Positions 38,920 through 47,289 of a stretch of 64,000 nucleotides of DNA are shown here, one piece after another. Under the pieces are notes generated by a model, which saw only the letters and a program-made list of their open reading frames with translations, had not been told where the DNA came from and made no database searches. The stretch is from Thermoplasmata archaeon (lineage in GTDB: Archaea > Thermoplasmatota > Thermoplasmata > Thermoplasmatales > Thermoplasmataceae). The stretch covers positions 310,001 to 374,000 of the forward strand of contig JAJZJR010000001.1 in the NCBI GenBank assembly GCA_021810045.1, read 5' to 3'. The translations under genes and the position numbers were made by a program. Within the stretch, counting starts at the first letter, position 1. Each line of letters starts with the position of its first letter.

Positions 38920-39116
38920 TGTTTTTCGCCTGTAATCTCGGCGGCCAGTTCAAGTGTACCGCCTGTTGGTCTAGCGAGTGTTGCACCACATATGTTGCAA
39001 ACAACCGGGGAAGAAATTTTTGTATAGGTGACCTGTTCGTTCCCACAGTCCTTGCACTTAATGTTGATGAATTTATTCCCAATACTCTTGGGCTTTTCAA
39101 ATCTGCTATCTGCCAT
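38916..39116 (-). CDS. rps27e: Ribosomal protein eS27
   Basis: A 66-residue zinc-ribbon protein of the small subunit: FINIKCKDCGNEQVTY and VVCNICGATLARPTGG carry the four zinc ligands. The start is the ATG at 39116 directly after the rpl44e stop, with a GGAGGTTC ribosome binding site; the longer reading from 39134 would lie inside rpl44e. Confidence 0.94.
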   Translation of the reverse strand: MADSRFEKPKSIGNKFINIKCKDCGNEQVTYTKISSPVVCNICGATLARPTGGTLELAAEITGEKQ

Positions 39117-39117
39117 T

Positions 39118-39396
39118 TTACTGAACCTCCACAATCTCGAATTTCTTTGCCCTTATGCTTGGAGGAGTGAGTGATTTCTTGCAAGTCTGGCATTTGAATT
39201 TAAGTGATACTCTCTTGGTTGGCTTCTCCCTTCCTTCGTATCTAGGTCTTGGGAAACCTCCATAACCAGATGTAACTCTTCTGAATCTCCTCTGTCCAGC
39301 CCTGAATTCACTGGCCTTTCTCTTCCTGACTCTCTCTACTTCGTGAGGAGTGTGCTTTTTGCACGACGGACAATACATGCTGATGACCTTTGGCAT
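39118..39396 (-). CDS. rpl44e: Ribosomal protein eL42 (L44e)
   Basis: A 92-residue large-subunit protein near the E site. The N-terminal zinc half MYCPSCKKHTPHEVERV and the second half LKFKCQTCKKSLTPPSIRAKKFE are diagnostic, as is the GYGGFPRPRYEGREKPTKR linker. First gene of rpl44e-rps27e-aIF2alpha-nop10-PAC2. Two starts are possible: the ATG at 39396, about 22 nt from a TTAATTAA TATA element, or a TTG at 39402, correctly spaced from an AGGTGA sequence. Confidence 0.94.
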   Translation of the reverse strand: MPKVISMYCPSCKKHTPHEVERVRKRKASEFRAGQRRFRRVTSGYGGFPRPRYEGREKPTKRVSLKFKCQTCKKSLTPPSIRAKKFEIVEVQ

Positions 39397-39660
39397 TTTC
39401 AATGTAGTTCACCTTTAATTAAGCAAGACATAAGTAAATTCAAGTTCCATGAACACTCATGCCATGTTTTTATGCTCTCGGCTTATTGGTTGGAGGGATA
39501 TAAGTTTTCTTGATTTTTATCATTTATATTCACATTAGCTCACGAAATCTATTGATGTCAAAATATGTAAACTGTGAAGAAATATTTCATCATTAGTTAC
39601 TTGATTGAACATGTGGTCAATAGAGTTAAATACGAACTTTCAATTTAGCGTGGAATCGAC

Positions 39661-39915
39661 ATGCCTAAGCCACAGACAAGCGTACAAAAGCCAATGGACG
39701 TTCTTCGTAGCTCTATAGACAAGAATGTACTGGTGGACGTAAAAGGTAACAGAGGTTATTCAGGCATCCTAGAGGGATATGACATATACATGAATCTTGT
39801 AATAAAGAATGCCGGAGAGACCATAAACGGTCAGACTACTGGTGTTCACGAGAGGATTCTCGTCCGAGGAGATAATGTTATTTTTGTTTCCCCTTCAAAA
39901 GGTGATAATCAATGA
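39661..39915 (+). CDS. lsm: Sm-like archaeal protein (Lsm)
   Basis: An 84-residue Sm-fold protein forming a heptameric ring that binds U-rich RNA. Sm1 is VLVDVKGNRGYSGILEGYDIYMNLVI and Sm2 is RILVRGDNVIFVSP (quoted as separate segments). The stop overlaps the rpl37e start (ATGA). The 258-nt region upstream, to rpl44e, is A/T-rich and holds no gene I can support; it must contain both divergent promoters. Confidence 0.92.
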   Translation: MPKPQTSVQKPMDVLRSSIDKNVLVDVKGNRGYSGILEGYDIYMNLVIKNAGETINGQTTGVHERILVRGDNVIFVSPSKGDNQ

Positions 39916-40076
39916 GCAATGGAACAGCCGTAATGGGAAAAATGAACAATAAAAAGGTTCATATTACATGTCGCAGATGTGGACATCATACATACCACAT
40001 CAGACAGAAGAGGTGCTCTCACTGTGGATTCCCCGCAGCCAGAACTAGATCATATAGATGGGCAAAAGCCAAGTGA
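39912..40076 (+). CDS. rpl37e: Ribosomal protein eL37
   Basis: A 54-residue zinc-ribbon protein of the large subunit, read directly from the sequence: it starts MSNGTAVMGKMNNKKVHITC, continues with RRCGHHTYHI, then KRCSHCGFP and ends RSYRWAKAK. The C-x2-C and C-x2-C pairs are intact. It overlaps lsm by 4 nt, and the start of purF lies within its coding region in another frame. Confidence 0.94.
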   Translation: MSNGTAVMGKMNNKKVHITCRRCGHHTYHIRQKRCSHCGFPAARTRSYRWAKAK

Positions 40077-41472
40077 TCACTGTGCTGTGGTCGGATATAT
40101 AGGTGATGAACCTGCATATCCATTTATTCTTTCGTCGCTAAAAACCCTGCAACATCGCGGACAGGAAAGTGCTGGAATTGCTACTTTCCATGCTTCTTCA
40201 ATTAATGCAAGAAAAGGTATGGGCTTAGTTGGTGAAGTATTCAACGAGAGAACAAAAGATTCTGAATACCTTTTGGGAAATGTTGGTATAGGTCACACCC
40301 GATACTCAACAGCTGGATCCAAAGCTATGGAGAATGCTGGTCCGTTTCTTGTTACTAACACCCTTGGGCACATAGCTCTTTCACATAACGGAGAGATAAC
40401 AAATGCTGACAGATTGCGTGATGAGCTTCTTAAGCAGGGACTTACCTTTCTCACATCATCCGATACTGAAGTATTGATGATGGAGCTTGCCAGAGACATC
40501 TCTGTTCACGGCCTAAATGGTGGAGTGAAACTTGCTGCAGATCGCCTAAAGGGAGCATATGCAATTACTTTTCTTATTAATGATAAACTGTATGCAATGC
40601 GAGATCCACTTGGAATAAGGCCCCTGATTATTGGAAAAATGGACAGCGGTTACATTGTTGCCTCGGAATCCTGTGCACTTGATATAAATGGTGCTACAAT
40701 TGTGAGAGATGTAAAACCAGGCGAACTTGTTGAAATTTCAAGAAATGGAATAACATCTATCCTTACTGTTCCCGGAAAGAAACTGGCCCACTGCATGTTT
40801 GAATACGTCTACTTCGCAAGACCTGACAGCATTATTGACAATAAAGAAGTGTTTCAGTCAAGACTTAACCTTGGGAAGGCCTTGGCAAGAGAGTCTCCTG
40901 TAGATGCCGACGTAGTCTTTGCCGTACCTGACTCTGGAAGAGCACAGGCACTGGGATATGCCCAGGAATCCGGTATCCCCTATAGTGAAGGTCTTATAAA
41001 GAACAGATTCTCCGATAGAACTTTCATCATGCCAACTCAACAATCCAGAACATCAGCTATTAGATTAAAACTCAATGTAATTCAATCTGAAGTGAAAGAC
41101 AAGAGGATCATACTGGTGGATGACAGCATCATAAGAGGAAATACAATGAACCATATCGTTGCTCTTCTTAGGAAAGCCGGAGCAAGGGAAGTTCATGTAA
41201 GAATTGGATGTCCGCCTGTTGTTGCTCCCTGTTTCTTTGGAGTTGACATGAAGACAAAGGACCAATTTGTTGCAACTGGAAGAAATCTGGAGGAGATCTG
41301 CAAGGTTATAGGGGCAGATTCACTTGGATACGTGTCTGTAAAAGGTTTAGTGGAAAGCATTGGAATGGGAAGAGATAGCTTATGCCTCGGTTGTGTAACG
41401 GGAGAATATCCCTCTCCAGTTTCTGAAGAAAAATACCCCCGGCAGAAGGAGCTTGAAAGCTTCACCCCATAA
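40024..41472 (+). CDS. purF: Amidophosphoribosyltransferase (glutamine PRPP amidotransferase)
   Basis: A 482-residue enzyme of the first committed step of purine synthesis. The N-terminal Ntn-hydrolase nucleophile is Cys20 in HCAVVGYIG; LQHRGQESAGI, HTRYSTAGS and SHNGEI follow. The C-terminal half has the PRPP motif LVDDSIIRGNT. Four Cys at AHCMFEY, APCFFG and SLCLGC suggest the oxygen-labile 4Fe-4S form with a cleaved propeptide. I start it at the GTG at 40024 because GAGGTG at 40010-40015 is ideally spaced; an ATG at 39979 is possible. It overlaps rpl37e by 53 nt. Confidence 0.92.
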   Translation: MDSPQPELDHIDGQKPSDHCAVVGYIGDEPAYPFILSSLKTLQHRGQESAGIATFHASSINARKGMGLVGEVFNERTKDSEYLLGNVGIGHTRYSTAGSKAMENAGPFLVTNTLGHIALSHNGEITNADRLRDELLKQGLTFLTSSDTEVLMMELARDISVHGLNGGVKLAADRLKGAYAITFLINDKLYAMRDPLGIRPLIIGKMDSGYIVASESCALDINGATIVRDVKPGELVEISRNGITSILTVPGKKLAHCMFEYVYFARPDSIIDNKEVFQSRLNLGKALARESPVDADVVFAVPDSGRAQALGYAQESGIPYSEGLIKNRFSDRTFIMPTQQSRTSAIRLKLNVIQSEVKDKRIILVDDSIIRGNTMNHIVALLRKAGAREVHVRIGCPPVVAPCFFGVDMKTKDQFVATGRNLEEICKVIGADSLGYVSVKGLVESIGMGRDSLCLGCVTGEYPSPVSEEKYPRQKELESFTP

Positions 41473-41481
41473 ATCTGCAAT

Positions 41482-42330
41482 TCACTTTTTTCTTTTTAGT
41501 AGTTCTAGAATCTTTTCTTTTGTATTTTCCTGATCAAGTCTGTGTCCTGCATAATCTGCTCTTAATGCAATAGCAGTCTTTCCGGCAATGAATCTGGCAA
41601 CCCTTCCTCTCTGTGAAGTTTTGAGACTCGACATACCCTTCACTTTGAATAGAGATCCATGCTTGGGAGGAGGGGACCCATACAAAATATGTTTGAAAAG
41701 TGCTTTTTCAGCACCGAGAACCTGTATGGCACTTGCAGGCATAAGTGCCAGGTTTCTGAGACTCCCTGCATGATACAGCAGCTCGATTGCAATTTCATCA
41801 CCTACCAAATCACAGGTATTTGGCATAACTTCACGGGCTCGTTCAGAAAGAAAGGAAATTATCCCAGACTTGAGTGAGCATATGGAATCAGCTGATGTTG
41901 CAATTTCTTCCATGACAACTGGAAGCCCACCGGGTAGATCGAGACCTCTCAATCTTCTGAAGAAATTACATGGATCTTCATTTCCGTAGGTCAAACCTGT
42001 AATGATGCCGAAACCCGCTACCTTCTCAAGAATAAGATTCAGCGATTTATTCAGATCAGGTATAAGGGCGTACAACTTTCGGATATACTGGTCATCCGCA
42101 AATTCCTGCTTGATTCTGTATTTTCCATAGTTGATGATAAGATCTCTAAGTTCAGGAATTTTCCTTGATTCGACCTTAGAGAAAGCGACCTCTTTTCCCT
42201 CTCTTAGAGAATCGAATATTTCCTGGTAATTTTCTTCAAGATTTTCAAAAACAAGATACTGGTTTCCCTTTCTTGATCCGTACCATCTATCTTCGTTTCT
42301 TCTGATTCCTGAATTCTCTTCTCCGGACAT
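41482..42330 (-). CDS. nop5: C/D-box RNP protein Nop5
   Basis: A 282-residue Nop56/58 homologue. The C-terminal NOP domain is clear: MPNTCDLVGDEIAIELLYHAGS, LALMPASAIQVLGAEKALFKH (quoted in parts), PPPKHGSLFKV and the basic RGRVARFIAGKTAIALRADY. With L7Ae and fibrillarin it forms the 2'-O-methylation RNP. It overlaps the 3' end of cbf5 by 44 nt and is the last gene of the large ribosomal operon; fibrillarin, its usual neighbour, is not adjacent. Convergent with purF at a distance of 9 nt. Confidence 0.9.
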   Translation of the reverse strand: MSGEENSGIRRNEDRWYGSRKGNQYLVFENLEENYQEIFDSLREGKEVAFSKVESRKIPELRDLIINYGKYRIKQEFADDQYIRKLYALIPDLNKSLNLILEKVAGFGIITGLTYGNEDPCNFFRRLRGLDLPGGLPVVMEEIATSADSICSLKSGIISFLSERAREVMPNTCDLVGDEIAIELLYHAGSLRNLALMPASAIQVLGAEKALFKHILYGSPPPKHGSLFKVKGMSSLKTSQRGRVARFIAGKTAIALRADYAGHRLDQENTKEKILELLKRKK

Positions 42331-43342
42331 CTTTGCCTCCTTTCCTCATTCCCTGTTTCTGCCTTTGGCCTTGATATCTGTTTGTTCTCTCCCTGTCTCC
42401 ACCGAATCTGGTCACTTTTGGTTTAGGCCTGACCTCTTTCTTTATTTCCTTGGCCTTTTGTTTTAATTGACCAGGATTTTCCAGCAAAACTCTGTCAAAA
42501 TCCACTACTTTTAGGTCAAGAATTTCATTATAATTGACCATCATTATTCCTGTGCCTACCAGTTCATTATTCTCTGAAAGAACCGCGACACGCTCTCCCT
42601 TGATGGGAGTTCCGATGATCATTCTTATGCCTCCAGGAAATAGATCAGAACCGCGTGAAATATTTGCAAGGGTTGATTTTTTTACTATAATTTTAGGATA
42701 ATCCCTGAAGAGATAATCCATGGAAAACATGATTTTTGCAAGTTTCTCGGGAGAATTTTCGTCTGCCAGCTTCTTTGCGTCAGTAATTTGCTGAAGGGTC
42801 ACCATATCTGATTCCTGAAATAAACCAGTCTTTGTTCGACGCAGTTCAGCCATCTGAGCCCCTACACCCAGCGTATATCCCAGGTCTGTACAAAGTGTCC
42901 GTATGTAAGTTCCCGAATCACAGACTACGCGGAATAGTACTAATCTCCCACTGATTTCCAAAATTTTGAGTTCATATATGGTTCTCTTTCTGAGGGTTCT
43001 GGCTACTGCAGATCTCATGGGAGGTATCTGATAGATCTCACCCTCGTATTCATGGAATGCTTTCCTGATGGATTCTTCTGGTACATCTCCGTAAAGACGC
43101 ATTACGCCAACATACTCTTTCTTCTGTTCATGAGCAATATCAATGAGTTTTGTGGCCTTTCCCAGTGCCATTACAAGAACACCGGTAACACCGGGATCAA
43201 GAGTGCCAATATGGCCAACCTTTTCAATGCCTAGAATTTGTCTTACCCAATAGTCAACTTGATGACTGGTAGGCCCTTTTGGTTTATCTATAACGATAAA
43301 TCCATCAAGTTCGATGGACTTCTTTGATTCCTGAGCGTTCAT
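42287..43342 (-). CDS. cbf5: tRNA/rRNA pseudouridine synthase Cbf5
   Basis: A 351-residue TruB-type pseudouridine synthase. The catalytic Asp is in GHIGTLDPGVTGVL; the Cbf5 signature GFIVIDKPKGPTSHQV and the C-terminal PUA domain (KKSTLANISRGSDLFPGGI) are present. It is the catalyst of H/ACA RNPs with Nop10, Gar1 and L7Ae. The last 60 residues are a highly basic Arg/Lys/Gln tail. ATG at 43342 chosen; it overlaps cmk by 38 nt. Confidence 0.92.
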   Translation of the reverse strand: MNAQESKKSIELDGFIVIDKPKGPTSHQVDYWVRQILGIEKVGHIGTLDPGVTGVLVMALGKATKLIDIAHEQKKEYVGVMRLYGDVPEESIRKAFHEYEGEIYQIPPMRSAVARTLRKRTIYELKILEISGRLVLFRVVCDSGTYIRTLCTDLGYTLGVGAQMAELRRTKTGLFQESDMVTLQQITDAKKLADENSPEKLAKIMFSMDYLFRDYPKIIVKKSTLANISRGSDLFPGGIRMIIGTPIKGERVAVLSENNELVGTGIMMVNYNEILDLKVVDFDRVLLENPGQLKQKAKEIKKEVRPKPKVTRFGGDRERTNRYQGQRQKQGMRKGGKDVRRREFRNQKKRR

Positions 43343-43847
43343 ATATCTGTTCTGCCACCCTTTGGGCAGAAAGGCTGTCAGAGTTAATAACAAGATCGTA
43401 AATTTCTGTTGAGCGATAATCTATGGAATAAAATTCTTTGTATCTTTTTGCCTCTGACTCTTCCCTGACCCTTAGGAGGTCCATTAGATCAGTTTTATTT
43501 CCTTCTCTCCGCGATATTCTTGAAACCCTTGTTTCAAGCGAAGCTGTTAGAAAAACCTTGAATGCATCGATGTCATTTCTGTGACACATCCATCCTGCGA
43601 GCCGGGCTTCAACAACTACGTTATCATGATTCCTCAGAAAATCAACAATCATATCATCCTGCTTTTTGTCAATTTCTGGATGAGTTTCAGCATAAAGGTT
43701 GAATTCTTCAATAGTCTTGCCGTGAATCCTGGCCTGTTCCCTGAAAAAATATCCACCGGAAAAAAACTCATACCCAATGTGTTTGGCAAGTATCTTGCCA
43801 ACAGTGGATTTTCCACTTCCAATGGGTCCGCTAATTGTAATCCGCAT
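43305..43847 (-). CDS. cmk: Cytidylate kinase (archaeal type)
   Basis: A 180-residue P-loop kinase phosphorylating CMP/dCMP. P-loop SGPIGSGKSTVG at the N terminus, then YEFFSGGYFFREQA, VVVEARLAGWM (Walker-B-like region) and SRISRREGNK (lid). Start set at the ATG at 43847 that gives MRITISG; a TTG at 43865 is also in frame. It overlaps the DUF106 gene by 17 nt. The L14e and L34e genes usual at this place in other archaea are missing. Confidence 0.9.
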   Translation of the reverse strand: MRITISGPIGSGKSTVGKILAKHIGYEFFSGGYFFREQARIHGKTIEEFNLYAETHPEIDKKQDDMIVDFLRNHDNVVVEARLAGWMCHRNDIDAFKVFLTASLETRVSRISRREGNKTDLMDLLRVREESEAKRYKEFYSIDYRSTEIYDLVINSDSLSAQRVAEQIYERSGIKEVHRT

Positions 43848-44550
43848 GTTCAAGGGATCTCTCAATCTTCCTTACCTTGTATGTGAAGTCAAATATTTTG
43901 ATTATCATGGTTGTAAGGTATCCAAAAACCATGATGGCAAAGAAGTAAACCATGATCCAGTACGGCATCAACCAGATGTGTGCTGTTGCTACATTGATTT
44001 CGAAATCCCACGGGAATGCAATGACCTGATAGGCAAGCTGATCCAGGAAATAATATAGCCATGCAATAAGCAATAATGTGAATATTGTGAAAACCATCAG
44101 AGGTTTCATCGTGTTCATGCTGAGGCTGGTCTGTTCCATGGACATGTCCATTCTCATTTTCTGAAGTTTCTGAATTTTGTCTCTCTGCTGGTTCTTGTAT
44201 GCAGCACTCATAACCTTGTTGAAGGCCCTCATTCTGTTCTGCATCTTTCCCATTTTCAGCCAGTCTGTGAAGAAGTACCTTGGGATTGAAGTGATGAGAC
44301 CTATTACAACTCCCACCAGAACAATTGTAAGAAGAGGATACTGGTAGTTAAACCCTACAGCAGGCATTAGCACATAGCCAAGATACGTACCGATATATGA
44401 CCTGAGAGTAGCATCGGTGATAACAATAAGAGAGCCAAAGCTGATCACCATGTAAATCATCTGAAATCTCAGCATTTTTGACATGGCTTCCTGCTGCGGA
44501 TTCCTCTGCATTCTTGGCCTCTGTCCTGAAGTACCCTGTGTATCGGTCAC
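43831..44550 (-). CDS. DUF106 membrane protein (YidC/Oxa1/EMC3 superfamily)
   Basis: A 239-residue membrane protein with about four helices: two near residues 28-50 and 72-93, a long cytoplasmic Met/Gln/Lys-rich helical hairpin (KMGKMQNRMRAFNKVMSAA), and two in the C-terminal third. Archaeal DUF106 proteins are membrane insertases related to EMC3, Get1 and TMCO1. Its position after secY and adk agrees with a role in membrane protein insertion. Starts at GTG 44550, sharing one nucleotide with the adk stop (TAGTG). Confidence 0.85.
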   Translation of the reverse strand: MTDTQGTSGQRPRMQRNPQQEAMSKMLRFQMIYMVISFGSLIVITDATLRSYIGTYLGYVLMPAVGFNYQYPLLTIVLVGVVIGLITSIPRYFFTDWLKMGKMQNRMRAFNKVMSAAYKNQQRDKIQKLQKMRMDMSMEQTSLSMNTMKPLMVFTIFTLLLIAWLYYFLDQLAYQVIAFPWDFEINVATAHIWLMPYWIMVYFFAIMVFGYLTTMIIKIFDFTYKVRKIERSLEHADYN

Positions 44551-45098
44551 TATTGCATCAACCTCTTGACTATATTCTGTGCTGCTATGTCAGGTTTTCC
44601 CTCTACATTTTCTATAAATTTGATTGTCGCAGCAGTATATATTGAATATGCAGCAGCAAATGATCGATTTATCTGCTGATGTTCGATAATATCAGCAACG
44701 GTATCTTCATCTCTCTTTCTTGATGGATCAGAATTCCTCCTTTTCTGAATTAACTCCGGATCTGCTTCTATTAGGTAGAATGCGGATACCTTAAGTTCAC
44801 GGAGTACCCATTCTGGGAGACCTGGCATGTAACCATTTGGTGTTTTTATGGTCATATGTGTGTCAACCACAACATTTTCCATCTTACCAATGGCAGCAGA
44901 TGCCTTCTTCTGAAGGTTGATCTGTGTATCTACTGGAAGCCTCCTTAGTTCATCTCTGTCTTTAACCAGATCAACGGCTTTTGCCATTTCGAACATTAGA
45001 GTACCAAAATTTATGATTTCATAGCTTGTTTTATTTTTTACAATGTCCAGGACAGTGGATTTACCCACGCCCGCTACACCAGTTATTACTACTCGCAA
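44550..45098 (-). CDS. adkA: Adenylate kinase (archaeal AdkA type)
   Basis: A 182-residue nucleoside monophosphate kinase equilibrating AMP, ADP and ATP. P-loop ITGVAGVGKSTVL, the AdkA segment YEIINFGTLMFEMA, and the THMTIKTPNGYMPGLPEWVL block are characteristic. Start is a TTG at 45098 immediately after the secY stop (TAATTG), with GTAGGTGG as ribosome binding site. No upstream alternative exists. Confidence 0.92.
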   Translation of the reverse strand: MRVVITGVAGVGKSTVLDIVKNKTSYEIINFGTLMFEMAKAVDLVKDRDELRRLPVDTQINLQKKASAAIGKMENVVVDTHMTIKTPNGYMPGLPEWVLRELKVSAFYLIEADPELIQKRRNSDPSRKRDEDTVADIIEHQQINRSFAAAYSIYTAATIKFIENVEGKPDIAAQNIVKRLMQ

Positions 45099-46871
45099 TT
45101 AACCACCTACAAAGAACTGCCTGATTACAGGATGCATTTCCATCATCTGTTCTTTACCCATTGCCTCATAGAACTGAATTACGATACCTACTGCGAGAAG
45201 CAGTCCGGTTCCACTTGTGTTTCCCACAGTTCCAATAAGGTTTGCACCTGCAGCAAGGAGACCTACTGCAGCACCGCTGAATACCGTGATTGCAGGTATG
45301 TACTTCTGAAGTACTTTCTCTATGACTTTAGGATCCCTTCTGAAACCCGGTATCTGCATTCCACTGGACATGATCTGTTTCGCTACAGAAGATGGCCCCA
45401 TATTCGTAGTTTCAATCCAGAACTTTGCAAATATTATACTCGCAACTACCATGAATCCAAGGAACACTATTACATGAATTGCTTCCTGTATTGGAGAGTG
45501 CCCAAGGAGTATATTGGCAGCAGAGCCTGGTTCCAATATGGGGAACAACCAGTCCGATAATCCATTCGGAGAGAAAAGGTAGAACGCCAATCCTCCAGTA
45601 GGAGTTGTTTGTGAAATATTATACTGAGCCACCTGTGCTGCTGTTGGATATGCCCCTAATAATGCGTTGTGCCCAAGCAAAGGCACATGACTCAACACTG
45701 GACTACTCCAGAATAAGAGTGTCCACATGGAGACATTTGCCAGCAAGGCAGTTGCAAGTATGACAGGTATATTTGATGCGTAGAAAAGCTGCAGTGGATA
45801 TCTTCCTCTTGCTCCCCTGACTCTTTCATGTGCAATGGGGAGCTCAATCTTGCTGCTTTGGAAGTATGCAACTATGAAGAATATCAGGAGAGTGCCCAGT
45901 AGGGCAATTATAGGGTTCGGAATTCCACCAGGTATACCAAAGAGAATCTGTGGTAACCCTGTCTGTATGAAATATGCAGAACTGGAATGCATGATTATGT
46001 ATATTGTCTTGGGAATAGCACCTGCAGGCGGATTTATCAATGAAAGAGCTGTGCTTCCGGAAACCGGGATCCAGTTAAAAGTACCAGTAATAAGCTGTTG
46101 TGACACTCCTGCTGCAATGAACAGTGATATTCCGGATCCTATTCCGTACTTGGATACCACTTCATCCATTAGAAATACCAGATAAGAACCGAAGAACAGC
46201 TGGAGAATTATAATTGCCTCAGATAGGAAACCACCATATCCTGGAGCAAATCCATTAATTCTTGAGACAAGAGAGGCGTCTGGAACAAGATAACCAAAAG
46301 CCTGCGGGATTGCCTCAACGAAGATCATAATAATCACGAGAAGCTTCTGTACACCCTGATAAACAGCTCTGTCAGTCGAGTCCTGCAAATCTATGTTGAA
46401 TATTTTGGCACCTGCAAACAACTGCATAACGATTGAAGCTGTAACTATGGGTCCAATACCAAGGGCCATAAGTGAGCCCTGGGCACCAGCAAAGATTGCC
46501 CTGAATGAGGCAAATACATCTACTGATTGTGTAACATTAAGTCCATAAATGTAAATATTAGTCAGTGCGAAATAAAGGACAACAATGAGGGCTGTCCACA
46601 TAAGCTTGTACTTGAATTGTACATGTCCCTTTGCTTTCTTGACCGCCGGTAGTTTAGAAGTTATGTATTCAAGTCCGTACAGCTTACTCTGTTTTGGACC
46701 CACATAACTTACCACCAGATAAGCAAGTGCAAAAAGAGGGGATATGAGAAGCCCCGCAATGAAGAGTTTTAGTCCTGTGTAGTGGTCAAAATACCAGAAT
46801 GCTGCAAGCACTATGGCAAATACCACTATTATTGGAAGGGCTACCCCTTTATTCCGCTGAACTGTCGCCAT
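45099..46871 (-). CDS. secY: Preprotein translocase subunit SecY with N-terminal extension
   Basis: A 590-residue protein-conducting channel. The canonical core begins near residue 85 (VQFKYKLMWTALIVVLYF) and includes the plug/TM2 region MALGIGPIVTASIVMQLF, TM5 DEVVSKYGIGSGISLFIA and the cytoplasmic loop HERVRGARGRYPLQLFYASNIPVI (quoted ends HERVRGARG and ASNIPVIL). Archaeal SecY is usually about 440-490 residues with ten helices. Here the first 80 residues add two hydrophobic segments (about 10-28 and 35-58), giving probably twelve. It overlaps rpl15 by 23 nt. Confidence 0.93.
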   Translation of the reverse strand: MATVQRNKGVALPIIVVFAIVLAAFWYFDHYTGLKLFIAGLLISPLFALAYLVVSYVGPKQSKLYGLEYITSKLPAVKKAKGHVQFKYKLMWTALIVVLYFALTNIYIYGLNVTQSVDVFASFRAIFAGAQGSLMALGIGPIVTASIVMQLFAGAKIFNIDLQDSTDRAVYQGVQKLLVIIMIFVEAIPQAFGYLVPDASLVSRINGFAPGYGGFLSEAIIILQLFFGSYLVFLMDEVVSKYGIGSGISLFIAAGVSQQLITGTFNWIPVSGSTALSLINPPAGAIPKTIYIIMHSSSAYFIQTGLPQILFGIPGGIPNPIIALLGTLLIFFIVAYFQSSKIELPIAHERVRGARGRYPLQLFYASNIPVILATALLANVSMWTLLFWSSPVLSHVPLLGHNALLGAYPTAAQVAQYNISQTTPTGGLAFYLFSPNGLSDWLFPILEPGSAANILLGHSPIQEAIHVIVFLGFMVVASIIFAKFWIETTNMGPSSVAKQIMSSGMQIPGFRRDPKVIEKVLQKYIPAITVFSGAAVGLLAAGANLIGTVGNTSGTGLLLAVGIVIQFYEAMGKEQMMEMHPVIRQFFVGG

Positions 46872-47289
46872 CAGTCTCTACCGTTATTCCCAGAGGGGAA
46901 AGCTTGTTTAATGCCTTTTCGGTTGCCTTGCTCACAACTATGGTAGACTTCTCCCTGAATGTCCCTGAACCAAGTAGCTTTGTAAAGCCAGCTTTTGTCA
47001 GATCTATCCTCAATTCCTTGCCCTCCATTGTTGCAAAGCCCTGTTGCTTGAAGTAATCAAGCTTGGCTGAAAGTTCGTTTAGTGTTAAGGGAATGTCTCC
47101 AATACCCGGATGGTGGCTGGTAAATCCATGGACACCAAAGTGGTTGGGGTCATTTTTAAGGAGCCATACTGACCTGTGTTTTCCGAGACCAGCCATTCCT
47201 TTGCCTCCTCTTTTTCCCTTTCCTCTTCCGGATTTCATGCCTCGGCCGTATGAGCCGCCTCTGAGTTTTTTAGTTCTCGTTCTTACCAT
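46849..47289 (-). CDS. rpl15: Ribosomal protein uL15
   Basis: A 146-residue large-subunit protein. The Gly/Arg-rich N terminus (RTRTKKLRGGSYGRGMKSG, GKGKRGGKGMAGLGKH) and the C-terminal GFTKLLGSGTFREKSTIVV segment identify it. It overlaps rpl30 by 20 nt and secY by 23 nt, indicating tight translational coupling. Confidence 0.94.
   Translation of the reverse strand: MVRTRTKKLRGGSYGRGMKSGRGKGKRGGKGMAGLGKHRSVWLLKNDPNHFGVHGFTSHHPGIGDIPLTLNELSAKLDYFKQQGFATMEGKELRIDLTKAGFTKLLGSGTFREKSTIVVSKATEKALNKLSPLGITVETDGDSSAE

Noticed and set aside
39403-39660. Possible small RNA or gene in the 258-bp gap between rpl44e and lsm
   Set aside because: Only short open frames and A/T-rich promoter-like DNA are visible; no stable G/C-rich fold or conserved motif was found by eye.
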